The translations under genes were made by a program, and so were the position numbers. The notes under the pieces were generated by a model. It did no database searches. It saw only the letters and a list, made by a program, of their open reading frames with translations, and was not told the origin of the DNA. A stretch of DNA of 25,364 nt, from contig JBFHES010000035.1 in NCBI GenBank assembly GCA_041584015.1, forward strand, positions 1-25,364. Reading direction: 5' to 3'. How positions within the stretch are numbered: the first letter of the stretch is position 1; every line of letters begins with the position of its first letter. Origin of the DNA: JBFHES01 sp041584015. Its GTDB lineage: Bacteria; Bacteroidota; Bacteroidia; Bacteroidales; M50B96. Positions 17,174 to 25,364 of this stretch are shown here, piece after piece.

Positions 17174-19153
17174 ATGAAATTTAAAACACTCCTCAGCATC
17201 ATTTCCATTACGAGTATTTTATTATGCTGCTCCAGTGTTTATTCACAGATCACGCCCCCTTATCAAGACACCTTTTTAATTGCTACCAACCAGGACTTGT
17301 TTGATGGCAGCGCTCCTATTGCTGATATAAACATGCAGCTAAAGAATGTTGACGCCAACGATCTTATCATTATTCAATCCGGTGCAAATCCAAGAGGCAA
17401 TCTTACGATTCGTAATATCAACGAAAACATAACAGCCGAGCTATTAAATTGGCCAGTGATAATAGAGAATGATCAAAGTGCCATTCACAATCTGGAATTT
17501 AATGATTTAAACTGGTCCTTCCAGCTAAAGTTTCAAAACGTAAAACACGCCACTTTATATGCTCAATCTGTTGATGCATCGAAATATGGAATCATCCTAA
17601 ACGGCGCTAACAATACCAGTACACATGATGTTGGCCTTTCAATTTCTGAGGATTGCGATTTCCTTAGCATAAAAGGCATCGAAGTAGCCTACACCAGTGT
17701 TTCAGGAATAAAAACCGACTACCCAATTTGTGCTGATTCCAGCAGTTACAACGCTAGTTTTAATGACGACAGGGCATTAATGGAACACATCTCAATTACG
17801 GACTGCTACATTCACCATACAGGCAATGAAGGTGCTTACATTGGACACACCACATATTACTACCCTGACTCCAGCGGACGATATTGTTGGAACATGAAGG
17901 ATGTTGAAATAAGAAATTGCACATTCAGCTACATTGCCTGGGACGCCATTCAAGTCTCAAGCGAGATTGGCACATCCATAATTGCCGATAATATTATTTC
18001 AAATTACGGGTATGGCATTCCATCTCAGAACATCGCGCCCAACTTCGATCATGGCAACGGCATTCAGCTGGGAGATGGCGGATGCGCTCACATTTACAAC
18101 AATCGTATTGAAAATGGCTATGCGCATGGCATTGTCGATTTTGGCCGACACAACACATCAATTTACAACAACCTTATCATCAATGCAGGGATAAGTTATT
18201 CTGGAAGCTGGAATGTAAATGGAATTACGATTTACAACGAAGACCTTGAACCAACAGCAGCTAATTACCTTCAGATATATCACAACACCATCATTAATCC
18301 CAGGTCGCATTCGGTGTATTATGTTGCTGAAAACCATATCGCGCCAAATGTCTTTTGCAACAATTTAATTCAATACCCGCAACTTTCAAATATAGCAGTG
18401 CAAGACAATCCAGGTAATATCCTGGACAGTATTGGTTCAACTAATCTGCTTTTCCATCATTGCTCAGAAATACATTTTACCGACAGCTTAAACGGTACTT
18501 ACACATTGGCACCATTGTCAATTGCCATTGATTCGGGCATAAACATGGATGGAACAACAACGACTAATCCTGCATTGCAATTCGACCTGAACAACACAGC
18601 ACGACCATTGGGCAGCGGATACGACATAGGTGCATACGAAGCAAGTACAGCCACCCAAAACATAAGTCTGGAAAAAGGTTGGTCGCTTATATCAACTTAT
18701 ATTCAACCAGTGCATCCTAATATCGATTCCATTTTCAGTTCCGCTCTTTACCTCAATAATGAAATTATTAAAGACGAAAACGGGAATGTTTACTGGCCTT
18801 ATTTCGGCATCAATAACATAGGCAACATAATTAATGGGAAAGCATACCTGGTTAAGTCTGGCGCAAACAAAACACTAGCTATTAGCGGAAATGCTATCTT
18901 ACCTGAGAGTTTCACTTTCAACCTCTCTGTTGGCTGGAACTATGTTGGATATCTAGGTAATTCAATTATCGATATTGAGAGTGCAAGCGCGGGAATGAAC
19001 CTTTCGGCCCAACAAGAAATGATTAAAAATCATAAGGGTCATATATATTGGCCCTATTATTCTATTAATGGCATTGTAACAATGAAACCGGGTTTTGGCT
19101 ATTTGATTAATGTTGCCAGCAGCCGTTCTTTTAAATACCCGCCAAATCCATAA
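17174..19153 (+). CDS. Secreted right-handed parallel beta-helix protein
   Basis: This 659-residue protein has a signal peptide (to about residue 25, VYSQ). A long beta-helix region follows (about 90-450) with repeated NxI/YNN turns such as ISDCYIHHTG, IRNCTFSYI, IYNNRIENG and IYNNLIINA. A region closing with DIGAYEAS leads to two tandem modules of about 80 residues (from about 498 and 579), each with a GW(S/N) start and a (V/I)YWPY core. The fold is common in polysaccharide lyases and surface proteins, but I see no catalytic residues I can assign. The start is the ATG at 17174; a TTG at 17165 in frame is less likely. The end (SFKYPPNP) does not look like a T9SS sorting domain. Confidence 0.88.
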   Translation: MKFKTLLSIISITSILLCCSSVYSQITPPYQDTFLIATNQDLFDGSAPIADINMQLKNVDANDLIIIQSGANPRGNLTIRNINENITAELLNWPVIIENDQSAIHNLEFNDLNWSFQLKFQNVKHATLYAQSVDASKYGIILNGANNTSTHDVGLSISEDCDFLSIKGIEVAYTSVSGIKTDYPICADSSSYNASFNDDRALMEHISITDCYIHHTGNEGAYIGHTTYYYPDSSGRYCWNMKDVEIRNCTFSYIAWDAIQVSSEIGTSIIADNIISNYGYGIPSQNIAPNFDHGNGIQLGDGGCAHIYNNRIENGYAHGIVDFGRHNTSIYNNLIINAGISYSGSWNVNGITIYNEDLEPTAANYLQIYHNTIINPRSHSVYYVAENHIAPNVFCNNLIQYPQLSNIAVQDNPGNILDSIGSTNLLFHHCSEIHFTDSLNGTYTLAPLSIAIDSGINMDGTTTTNPALQFDLNNTARPLGSGYDIGAYEASTATQNISLEKGWSLISTYIQPVHPNIDSIFSSALYLNNEIIKDENGNVYWPYFGINNIGNIINGKAYLVKSGANKTLAISGNAILPESFTFNLSVGWNYVGYLGNSIIDIESASAGMNLSAQQEMIKNHKGHIYWPYYSINGIVTMKPGFGYLINVASSRSFKYPPNP

Positions 19154-19193
19154 AATACGATTCCTCTATGTTCTCCGGCAATTCCTTATAAAT

Positions 19194-19781
19194 TTATTTT
19201 TTCAGGAGGTTAACAAATAATTCGCGACCATTGCGAGGTTTAATTGAATTATAGGCTACCTGAAAAACTTGCAAATGAAAAAATGGAGTGAATAATTTTT
19301 CATACTCTTCGGGAAACGCACCATATGGCGGATGTATACTATTGAATTCATGATTAAACAGCAAACCAACAAGTTTCCCTTTTGGCAGCAACAGATCATA
19401 CATCTGTTTCACATACTTTTGTCGATCAGCTGGTGCAATTGCTGTAAAAAATGTTTGTTCAATAATTAGGTCAAATTGATCATTCAGATGAAAAAAATCC
19501 TGCTCCAAAATTTGATGCTCCGGAAAATCAGGGTATCTCTGCTTAAATCGTTTAATTGGTAATTCAGCAAAATCGCATAAATATACATTTGTATAGCCCT
19601 TCCGAAACAAGTAGGCAACCTCGTGCGCATTCCCGGCACCCGGCACCAAAATCTTCAAATCCTTATTGGTTAGCTGATCAATATAAGTTTTTAGCGGAGC
19701 TGTTATCTCACCCGCATCCCAGCCTGGCTGATTACTTACCTCATAAATATCATTCCAATATTTGCGATTCAAATGTGTCAT
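19194..19781 (-). CDS. TPMT-family SAM-dependent methyltransferase
   Basis: The 195-residue protein has the order of motifs of the thiopurine S-methyltransferase family: YWNDIYE (8-14), GWDAGEITAPL (20-30), the SAM-binding loop LKILVPGAGNAHEV (42-55), D70 after strand beta 2, and TFFTAIAPADRQKYV then LPKGKLVGLLF. In Bacteroidota such proteins are generally annotated as TPMT-like methyltransferases of unknown substrate, and I cannot say which one this uses. The ATG at 19781 is preferred over an upstream one at 19817, since the family sequence starts at MTHLNRKYW. It converges on the beta-helix gene with only 40 bases between them and diverges from the next gene. Confidence 0.93.
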   Translation of the reverse strand: MTHLNRKYWNDIYEVSNQPGWDAGEITAPLKTYIDQLTNKDLKILVPGAGNAHEVAYLFRKGYTNVYLCDFAELPIKRFKQRYPDFPEHQILEQDFFHLNDQFDLIIEQTFFTAIAPADRQKYVKQMYDLLLPKGKLVGLLFNHEFNSIHPPYGAFPEEYEKLFTPFFHLQVFQVAYNSIKPRNGRELFVNLLKK

Positions 19782-19847
19782 AAATTCTGTGCTTTGCCCA
19801 AATGATTGCGTGCACAATTATAGATATTATTTATTGTTAGCCTCTGC

Positions 19848-19878
19848 TTTGGGAATTTATTTTTTGCGACTAACTTTG
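19848..19878 (+). promoter_or_regulatory. Bacteroidota-type promoter of the 19907 gene
   Basis: TTTG (19848-19851), exactly 19 bases, then TAACTTTG (19871-19878) is a perfect TTTG-N19-TAnnTTTG match. It leaves a leader of roughly 20-25 bases before the ATG at 19907. It probably drives the following three envelope genes. Confidence 0.85.
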
Positions 19879-19906
19879 AGTGCACTAAAAAAAGAAGCGT
19901 CCGGAA

Positions 19907-22666
19907 ATGAGTAAGATTTTAAAGTGGTTATTAATTGCAGTCATTATTACAGGTATAGCCTATTTATTATACTATTTTTCGAATACTGATGCAGCATATA
20001 AAAATCAAAGTGGCTTAAACGCCATCTCATCTAATTCGCCATTCTTCTTCAAAATTAATGATGCCGAAAGATTAATAGACCTTTTTAAAGAAGGTAATCC
20101 AATGCTTGATGAATTGGACCATATTGAATCGTTTAAGAATGTTGCCGATTTAATACTTTCTGTTGATTCTATTTTGCACCAAACCACTTCCACTAATTTC
20201 TCTACTCAGGAATTAGACCTATGGTTAAATACCGAACTCACGTCGAAGAATGAATACAGCCATGCTATAATTGCAGCCTTTCCTACCATTTCTAAGATTA
20301 TGAATGCTGTTGAGCTGCTTAAAACTGAACTTGCAAAAACTGGCGAGATACAAGAAAAAAAGTATGATGGTAAGGATGTTTTTGTGCACATTGATGGCAA
20401 ACAAAACAACTTATGCTTTGCGGCTTATAAAGGAGTGCTCATCATTAGCAGACACACCTTTATGCTGGAATCTGCGTTGTGTCAGCTTGACAATGAACAG
20501 CACCTAAACAATAATCCAGAATTCAGCTATATAGCTGCTACTGCTGGCCGAAATGCCCTAATCAACATTTACGTCGATCACGAATGGTTCAACCAACTAA
20601 TAGCTTTACATACCAACAAACAGATTAAACAAGAAATTCTTAGAACCAAACATTTTGGTCAATGGACGGAACTCGATCTCATGATAAAGGATGACGAACT
20701 TTATTTGAATGGTTTCACAGTTTCTTCAAAAGGATTGGCAGACTATATAAATATTTATGCTAATGTAAAAGCAGGTGCACATATTCTAACTGAATACATG
20801 CCATCGTCTATCAACAGTTTCATTTCCTTCTCTGCTTCCGACATGAAACTCTTCTTTGAAAATTTAAATGAATATAGAGATCGAAGCGCAAGTAGCAGTA
20901 AGAAGAAAAAAGCCCTGGCTGCCATACAAAAATCAACAGGAAGCAAGCCCCAAGATTTATTTAGCAAACTAATCGACCAGAACTTTGCACTTGTATTTTA
21001 TGGAAGTGATAAATCATCACTTGCAAAAAACAGTTTTTTTGTCATCAACTCAAATGGTGCCAACCAGAGCAAAGAATTAATGCATAATTATTTAGAACAA
21101 TATGCCCTGAAAAACAAGCTGGATGCATCTTCTGGCAAACATGAATTCAGGATTGATGATGCAACAAAAATCACTTGTTCGGAGTTTCCGCACCCTGAGT
21201 TAATCCATTTACTATTCGGCCCATATTTCTCTTCAGTGGAGGCAAACTATTTCACCATCTACGAAAACACAGTTATTTTTGGTCACTCAATTGCATCAAT
21301 TGGGGCCTATGTAAAAGAAATATTCTTAAACAACACATTGGAGAAGGATGCAGATTTTCAGTCCTTCAGTTCAAACATTGCCAGCAAATCGAACATCAAT
21401 GTGTACATCAGGCCTGGCTCTTCGCTACAGATTTTCGAGCAACTTTTAGATCTTCAATTACTAAAAGCATTTAACGAACATTTAAACTGTTTTGATAAAT
21501 TCAAAAGTCTGTCTTATCAATTAGGAGCCAGTAAAAAACCAGAAATGGTTTCCACGGATATTTATATAAAATACGATCCGGTTGTCACCTATAAACCCCG
21601 GACATCATGGGAACTAGGATTCGACACGACCATCTCAATGAAACCTCAGCTGGTAAGAAACCATAAAAACAATCAGAAAGAAATTTTTGTACAGGATAAC
21701 GCCAATAAGATCTATCTAATAAATCATGCAGGCCGAATACTTTGGGAAAAGCAATTAAATGCTGCCATATTGGGTCAGGTGCATCAGATTGACTATTATA
21801 ATAACGGGAAACTGCAATTGCTCTTTAGCACCCAGCAAAAGCTGTTTGTTCTTGACAGAAACGGGAATCATGTTGAGCGCTTCCCGGTGGCATTTAACAG
21901 CAATGCTACTGCAGGTGTTGGTGTTGCAGATTACGAAAACAATAAGGACTACCGCTTTTTTATTCCTTGCAGTGACAAACGAGTTTACCTATATGGAAAG
22001 GATGGGAATATAGTTGACGGTTGGAAATTTAAAAAAACGGAGTCTGAAGTAACGCAGACAATTCGTCACATCAGGTCGAAAACAAAGGACTATATTGTAT
22101 TTAGCGATAAAAATCGTCTGTACATATTGAACCGAAAAGGCAAAGAGCGTGTTAAAGCAGACGACACGTTTAAACCTTCAAATATGAATGCAATCAGTTT
22201 CGACCAGGACCAATCGAGATTTATAGTTACAGATGAGCAAGGCACAATTTGGTTTATTGATACCGATGGTAAAACATCATCATTAAAAATCAAGGATTTC
22301 TCTCCAAATCATTATTTTCTTTTCGAAGACATTAATGCAGATGGCACGAATGACTTTGTATTTACTGACAACAATCAACTAAGTGTTTACGATCAACAAA
22401 AGACAAGCCTGTGTTCATACACAAGCGCAGAATCGATAACTGAAGCTCCTATTTATTTTGAATTCCCGGGAAACAACAAAAAACTGGGACTCATTTCAGG
22501 AAACAGCAACACCATTCATTTGATTAATAGCGATGGTACACTTTACAATGGTTTTCCTCTTTTAGGAAATACACAATTCAGTATTGGGTCTGTTAAGGGA
22601 GGTAATCGCTTTAATCTATTCGTTGGAACAAGCGATAATTTTTTGTATAATTACAATGTAAAGTAG
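19907..22666 (+). CDS. Membrane-anchored protein with C-terminal beta-propeller
   Basis: This 919-residue protein has one N-terminal membrane helix (about 5-24) that likely anchors it with the rest in the periplasm. Residues about 35-560 form a large mixed region that I would liken loosely to DUF3352-type proteins; this is uncertain. From about 562 come eight short repeats of the type KIYLINHAGRILWE, KLFVLDRNGNHVE, RVYLYGKDGNIVDGW, RLYILNRKGK and TIWFIDTDGK, ending in DNFLYNYNVK; this fits a PQQ/VCBS-like seven- or eight-bladed propeller with its last strand at the C-terminus. DINADGTNDFVF resembles an FG-GAP calcium-binding loop. No enzyme motif was seen. First gene of the probable envelope operon. 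Confidence 0.88.
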   Translation: MSKILKWLLIAVIITGIAYLLYYFSNTDAAYKNQSGLNAISSNSPFFFKINDAERLIDLFKEGNPMLDELDHIESFKNVADLILSVDSILHQTTSTNFSTQELDLWLNTELTSKNEYSHAIIAAFPTISKIMNAVELLKTELAKTGEIQEKKYDGKDVFVHIDGKQNNLCFAAYKGVLIISRHTFMLESALCQLDNEQHLNNNPEFSYIAATAGRNALINIYVDHEWFNQLIALHTNKQIKQEILRTKHFGQWTELDLMIKDDELYLNGFTVSSKGLADYINIYANVKAGAHILTEYMPSSINSFISFSASDMKLFFENLNEYRDRSASSSKKKKALAAIQKSTGSKPQDLFSKLIDQNFALVFYGSDKSSLAKNSFFVINSNGANQSKELMHNYLEQYALKNKLDASSGKHEFRIDDATKITCSEFPHPELIHLLFGPYFSSVEANYFTIYENTVIFGHSIASIGAYVKEIFLNNTLEKDADFQSFSSNIASKSNINVYIRPGSSLQIFEQLLDLQLLKAFNEHLNCFDKFKSLSYQLGASKKPEMVSTDIYIKYDPVVTYKPRTSWELGFDTTISMKPQLVRNHKNNQKEIFVQDNANKIYLINHAGRILWEKQLNAAILGQVHQIDYYNNGKLQLLFSTQQKLFVLDRNGNHVERFPVAFNSNATAGVGVADYENNKDYRFFIPCSDKRVYLYGKDGNIVDGWKFKKTESEVTQTIRHIRSKTKDYIVFSDKNRLYILNRKGKERVKADDTFKPSNMNAISFDQDQSRFIVTDEQGTIWFIDTDGKTSSLKIKDFSPNHYFLFEDINADGTNDFVFTDNNQLSVYDQQKTSLCSYTSAESITEAPIYFEFPGNNKKLGLISGNSNTIHLINSDGTLYNGFPLLGNTQFSIGSVKGGNRFNLFVGTSDNFLYNYNVK

Positions 22667-22734
22667 TATTCCCGATAATTTTCCGGAATGCATTACATGA
22701 TGAACGGCAATTGTTTAACGCAAAACACTTAACC

Positions 22735-24828
22735 ATGCAATTTATTTTTTCGAATACCAGGCGGTCATTAATCATGCTGCTGGTTCTACTAACAATTATA
22801 TCCTGCAAAAAGGAATTGCAGCTAGCTGACAACGACACATACGATGTTGGAATAGCTGTACCATTGGGGCATGCATCCTTAAGTATCGATAATCTTATTT
22901 CAGATACGAGCGAATACATTAACATTGCTAACAGTGGGGTTATTAACTTTTCATACAGAACCGATTCCATTGCTGGATTTGAGATTGCCGACTTTTTTAC
23001 CATCCCTGCTCAGGAACCGCAAAGTCAGGTATTTAAGGTAGGAATTCTTGAACTCGACAACTTCGGACCAATTGAAGCAAGTGCCTCGTTAGCAGAAATG
23101 CTTGAAGCGGTTGACACCTCCATGGCCTCCTACATTACTTCGCTTGACGGCAACTTCTCAAACCTACCCGTACTGCAGTCGGTTGATAGCAAAAGCTTTA
23201 TTTTTAGCGACTTTGACGACTTCGAATACGTCACCTTCTCTGAAGGAAACATCACCCTCTCCATCACCAACAACCTTCCTGTAACCTGTGCCTCTGTTAA
23301 TGTGTTGCTTCAAACGCTTAATAGCGATAGCACTGCATTTGATCTGGGGAATTTTACATTTACCAATATTGGAGCAGGTCAAACACAACAATCTTCTATT
23401 CCATTGAACGGTTTAACGCTTTACAATATTTTTAAAATAACGCTTGTCGAATACAACACGGTAGAGACAACCTCGCCTGTTTTGGTTGAGTTGGCCAATG
23501 GACTGGATTTTACAATTAACTCCAACAATTTAAAAGTTGTAGGTGGTAAAGCGAAATTACCAGATCAAGCACTTAACAGCTTAACCGACACCACTGATCT
23601 ATCGTTTGAAGCAGTTGAACAGCTGCAACTCTTAAGGCTAAACAATGCAAGCATTAACTACAGCATTGCTTCATTTATTAATATTCCTGCAAATCTGATG
23701 GTGACTTTCCCTACAGCAAACATAAATGGCAGTCCGGTTAGTTTCTCAATAGATGCTTCTAATCAATCATCCGGGGTACTCGATTTATCAGGTGCAGAAT
23801 TTGACCTAACGCAAGGTCCGGTTGATCCTTTTAACTACTTGCCAATAGAAATCAATTTTGCCATGGGTGGAAGTACAACATGGATCGAGTTTGATTCATC
23901 ATCAACCTTGAGTTTTGAGTTCGAATTACAGGACTTAGAATTTGATCTCGTGAAAGGATGGCTGGGATATAAAGAAATAACAATTGATCAGGAACAAATT
24001 GATCTAGGACTTGAAGCCCTCGACCAACTTTCCGGAACCATCGCTCTGGACGATCCTAAAATCCATATTATTGTAGATAACAACATTGGTATTCCATTCG
24101 CATTTAACATTGATCTGGAAGGTGTTAATGCCGATGGCAATAGTCAATCACTTAACTCGGACCCAATAGCCCTACCTTACCCACTACTGGTAGGCGACAG
24201 CATCGACGGTGAAAAAGTAACCATCTCGAATAACAACTCTCAGTTATCGGATTTTCTGGCCAACGTTCCTACAAACCTGAACATAGGAGGAGCCGTAATA
24301 ACAAATCCTGATTCAGTAAATACAGGAATTGTATATTCTAATTTTGTAAGCAATGAAGGTAAAGTTCAGTTAGGACTGGAAATAGAAACACCTTTTGCAT
24401 TAAGTATTGATCAACTTGCCTTTACCGACACTATTAACATCGATATTAGCGAAGATGATGTAGCAGATGCAACATACGCTCACCTATCGATTTTAACGAC
24501 CAACGGAATTCCTTTTGAGGCAGATGCGCAATTACATTTTGTAGACTCCATGACCTGGCAAACAATGGAAACAATAACTATTGACATTCTGGATCCGGCA
24601 TTAGTAGATGCCAATGGAGAAGTGACAGATGCAACCGAAAAGCACACAATTATTGAACTCAATAAAGAGCAAATAACCAATGTGGCACGTGCTAATAAAA
24701 TAATATTTACAGCTACAGTAAATACAACCAACAGTGCCAGCCAAACAGTAACGTTCTTTTCAGACTACATGCTGGACTTAAAGGTTGGGATGTTACTCAG
24801 ATATGATTTTGAAATTAATAACGACTAA
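22735..24828 (+). CDS. Large lipoprotein of unknown function
   Basis: The 697-residue protein has a lipoprotein signal (LTIISC, Cys24 followed by KK), so it should be lipid-anchored in the envelope. The remainder is beta-rich, Asp/Ser/Asn-rich and without cysteine motifs or a domain I recognise; segments such as PVSFSIDASNQSSGVLDLSG and SLSFEFELQDLEFD suggest stacked beta-sandwiches. The start is the ATG at 22735; a TTG at 22711 in frame would put eight residues ahead of the signal. It is 68 bases after the propeller gene and 11 bases before the DUF5723-type barrel gene, and it may be the periplasmic or surface partner of that barrel (inference). Confidence 0.88.
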   Translation: MQFIFSNTRRSLIMLLVLLTIISCKKELQLADNDTYDVGIAVPLGHASLSIDNLISDTSEYINIANSGVINFSYRTDSIAGFEIADFFTIPAQEPQSQVFKVGILELDNFGPIEASASLAEMLEAVDTSMASYITSLDGNFSNLPVLQSVDSKSFIFSDFDDFEYVTFSEGNITLSITNNLPVTCASVNVLLQTLNSDSTAFDLGNFTFTNIGAGQTQQSSIPLNGLTLYNIFKITLVEYNTVETTSPVLVELANGLDFTINSNNLKVVGGKAKLPDQALNSLTDTTDLSFEAVEQLQLLRLNNASINYSIASFINIPANLMVTFPTANINGSPVSFSIDASNQSSGVLDLSGAEFDLTQGPVDPFNYLPIEINFAMGGSTTWIEFDSSSTLSFEFELQDLEFDLVKGWLGYKEITIDQEQIDLGLEALDQLSGTIALDDPKIHIIVDNNIGIPFAFNIDLEGVNADGNSQSLNSDPIALPYPLLVGDSIDGEKVTISNNNSQLSDFLANVPTNLNIGGAVITNPDSVNTGIVYSNFVSNEGKVQLGLEIETPFALSIDQLAFTDTINIDISEDDVADATYAHLSILTTNGIPFEADAQLHFVDSMTWQTMETITIDILDPALVDANGEVTDATEKHTIIELNKEQITNVARANKIIFTATVNTTNSASQTVTFFSDYMLDLKVGMLLRYDFEINND

Positions 24829-24839
24829 GCCCACAAACT

Positions 24840-25364
24840 ATGAAACGATCAATTTTAAAAATCAACATAATAGTGGCGCTTATACTCGCCAGCCTGAGCC
24901 TCTCGGCCCAAGATATCACCATGTATCATATGCACAACATGCAGCAAAAGCATCAACTCAACCCAGCACTCTGGGGCGACTGTCGTGTGTATGTTGGACT
25001 TCCTGCACTTTCATCCGTACAAGTTGGATTTGAAAACAGGGGATTTGAATTCATTGATATAGTGAATAATTTCTCTGATTTCTCTGGCTTCTTGCTAGAC
25101 GACAACACCATGTCGTTTGATGTTGGAACCAGTCTGCTAGGCTTTGGGTTTACGGCTGGAAAATCGCGCATATCATTCGACTTAAGCCAAAAGAACAGTT
25201 TTGCATTTTCATTACCCAGAGACTTTTTACTCTTAGCTCGTCATGGTAATGCGCATTTTATAGGTGAAACAGCCAACCTTGACAACATTAACATTGATGC
25301 GGTTAGCTACACGGAGCTTGCCCTGGGCTATTCCAGAGAAATTACTGACAAATTAAGTGTTGGC
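24840..25364 (+). CDS. DUF5723-type outer-membrane beta-barrel protein, 5' part
   Basis: From the ATG at 24840 the frame stays open for 175 codons to the right edge, so the gene is partial. It has a signal peptide (ending SLSAQ at about residue 24). The opening DITMYHMHNMQQKHQLNPA and the alternating short strands that follow (VYVGLPALSSVQVGFENRG, SLLGFGFTAGKSRISFDLSQ, AVSYTELALGYSREI) fit the DUF5723/PorV-like outer-membrane barrel group. It overlaps no other gene and follows the lipoprotein gene by 11 bases. Family assignment rests on my recollection of that N-terminal pattern. Confidence 0.82.
   Translation, partial: MKRSILKINIIVALILASLSLSAQDITMYHMHNMQQKHQLNPALWGDCRVYVGLPALSSVQVGFENRGFEFIDIVNNFSDFSGFLLDDNTMSFDVGTSLLGFGFTAGKSRISFDLSQKNSFAFSLPRDFLLLARHGNAHFIGETANLDNINIDAVSYTELALGYSREITDKLSVG

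Noticed and set aside
22667..22734. attcc/ggaat hairpin as a terminator between the propeller and lipoprotein genes
   Set aside because: The stem is only 5 bp with no T-run, so it does not argue against one operon.

Overview
The window looks like ordinary chromosome from a Bacteroidota bacterium, probably an environmental member of the Bacteroidia/Marinilabiliales or a related group; I cannot place it more finely. The evidence is direct: promoters of the Bacteroidota form TTTG-N19-TAnnTTTG, surface proteins built from SprB, FISUMP, PKD and SBBP-like repeats, a C-terminal type IX secretion (T9SS) sorting domain, a DUF5723-type outer-membrane barrel, and start codons without Shine-Dalgarno sequences. 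No phage genes, transposase, CRISPR array or rRNA were seen.

Layout. 1-4860 (minus) is the 5' 1620 codons of a giant secreted protein that runs off the left edge; it is one uninterrupted reading frame. 4861-5534 is non-coding, with a two-part hairpin, a cluster of GTTGTACC boxes and a terminator. 5535-5778 (minus) holds tRNA-Leu(TAA) and tRNA-Gly(GCC), each followed by a strong hairpin and led by a textbook promoter. 5952-8573 (minus) is mutS. 8851-9981 (minus) is a small T9SS-secreted protein, and 10175-10552 (minus) a single-domain response regulator.

From 10882 most genes are on the plus strand. 10882-13334 is a tight three-gene unit: a secreted TPR-like protein resembling the soluble part of DUF2723 membrane proteins, an ECF sigma factor, and a one-TM protein in the anti-sigma position. 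13521-17087 is a topoisomerase IV A subunit (parC) with shikimate kinase (aroK) 9 bases behind it. 17174-19153 encodes a secreted beta-helix protein. A TPMT-family methyltransferase (19194-19781, minus) faces it. From a second textbook promoter (19848-19878) runs a probable envelope operon: a membrane-anchored protein with a C-terminal propeller, a large lipoprotein, and a DUF5723 barrel cut by the right edge.

Functionally the window mixes housekeeping genes (mutS, parC, aroK, tRNAs) with cell-surface and envelope genes. The points most worth following are a consensus-like sliding-clamp-binding pentapeptide at the extreme C-terminus of ParC (matching one in MutS), the DUF2723-like protein/sigma/anti-sigma unit, and the repeat boxes beside tRNA-Leu. 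I did not find a clear new defence or mobile system.
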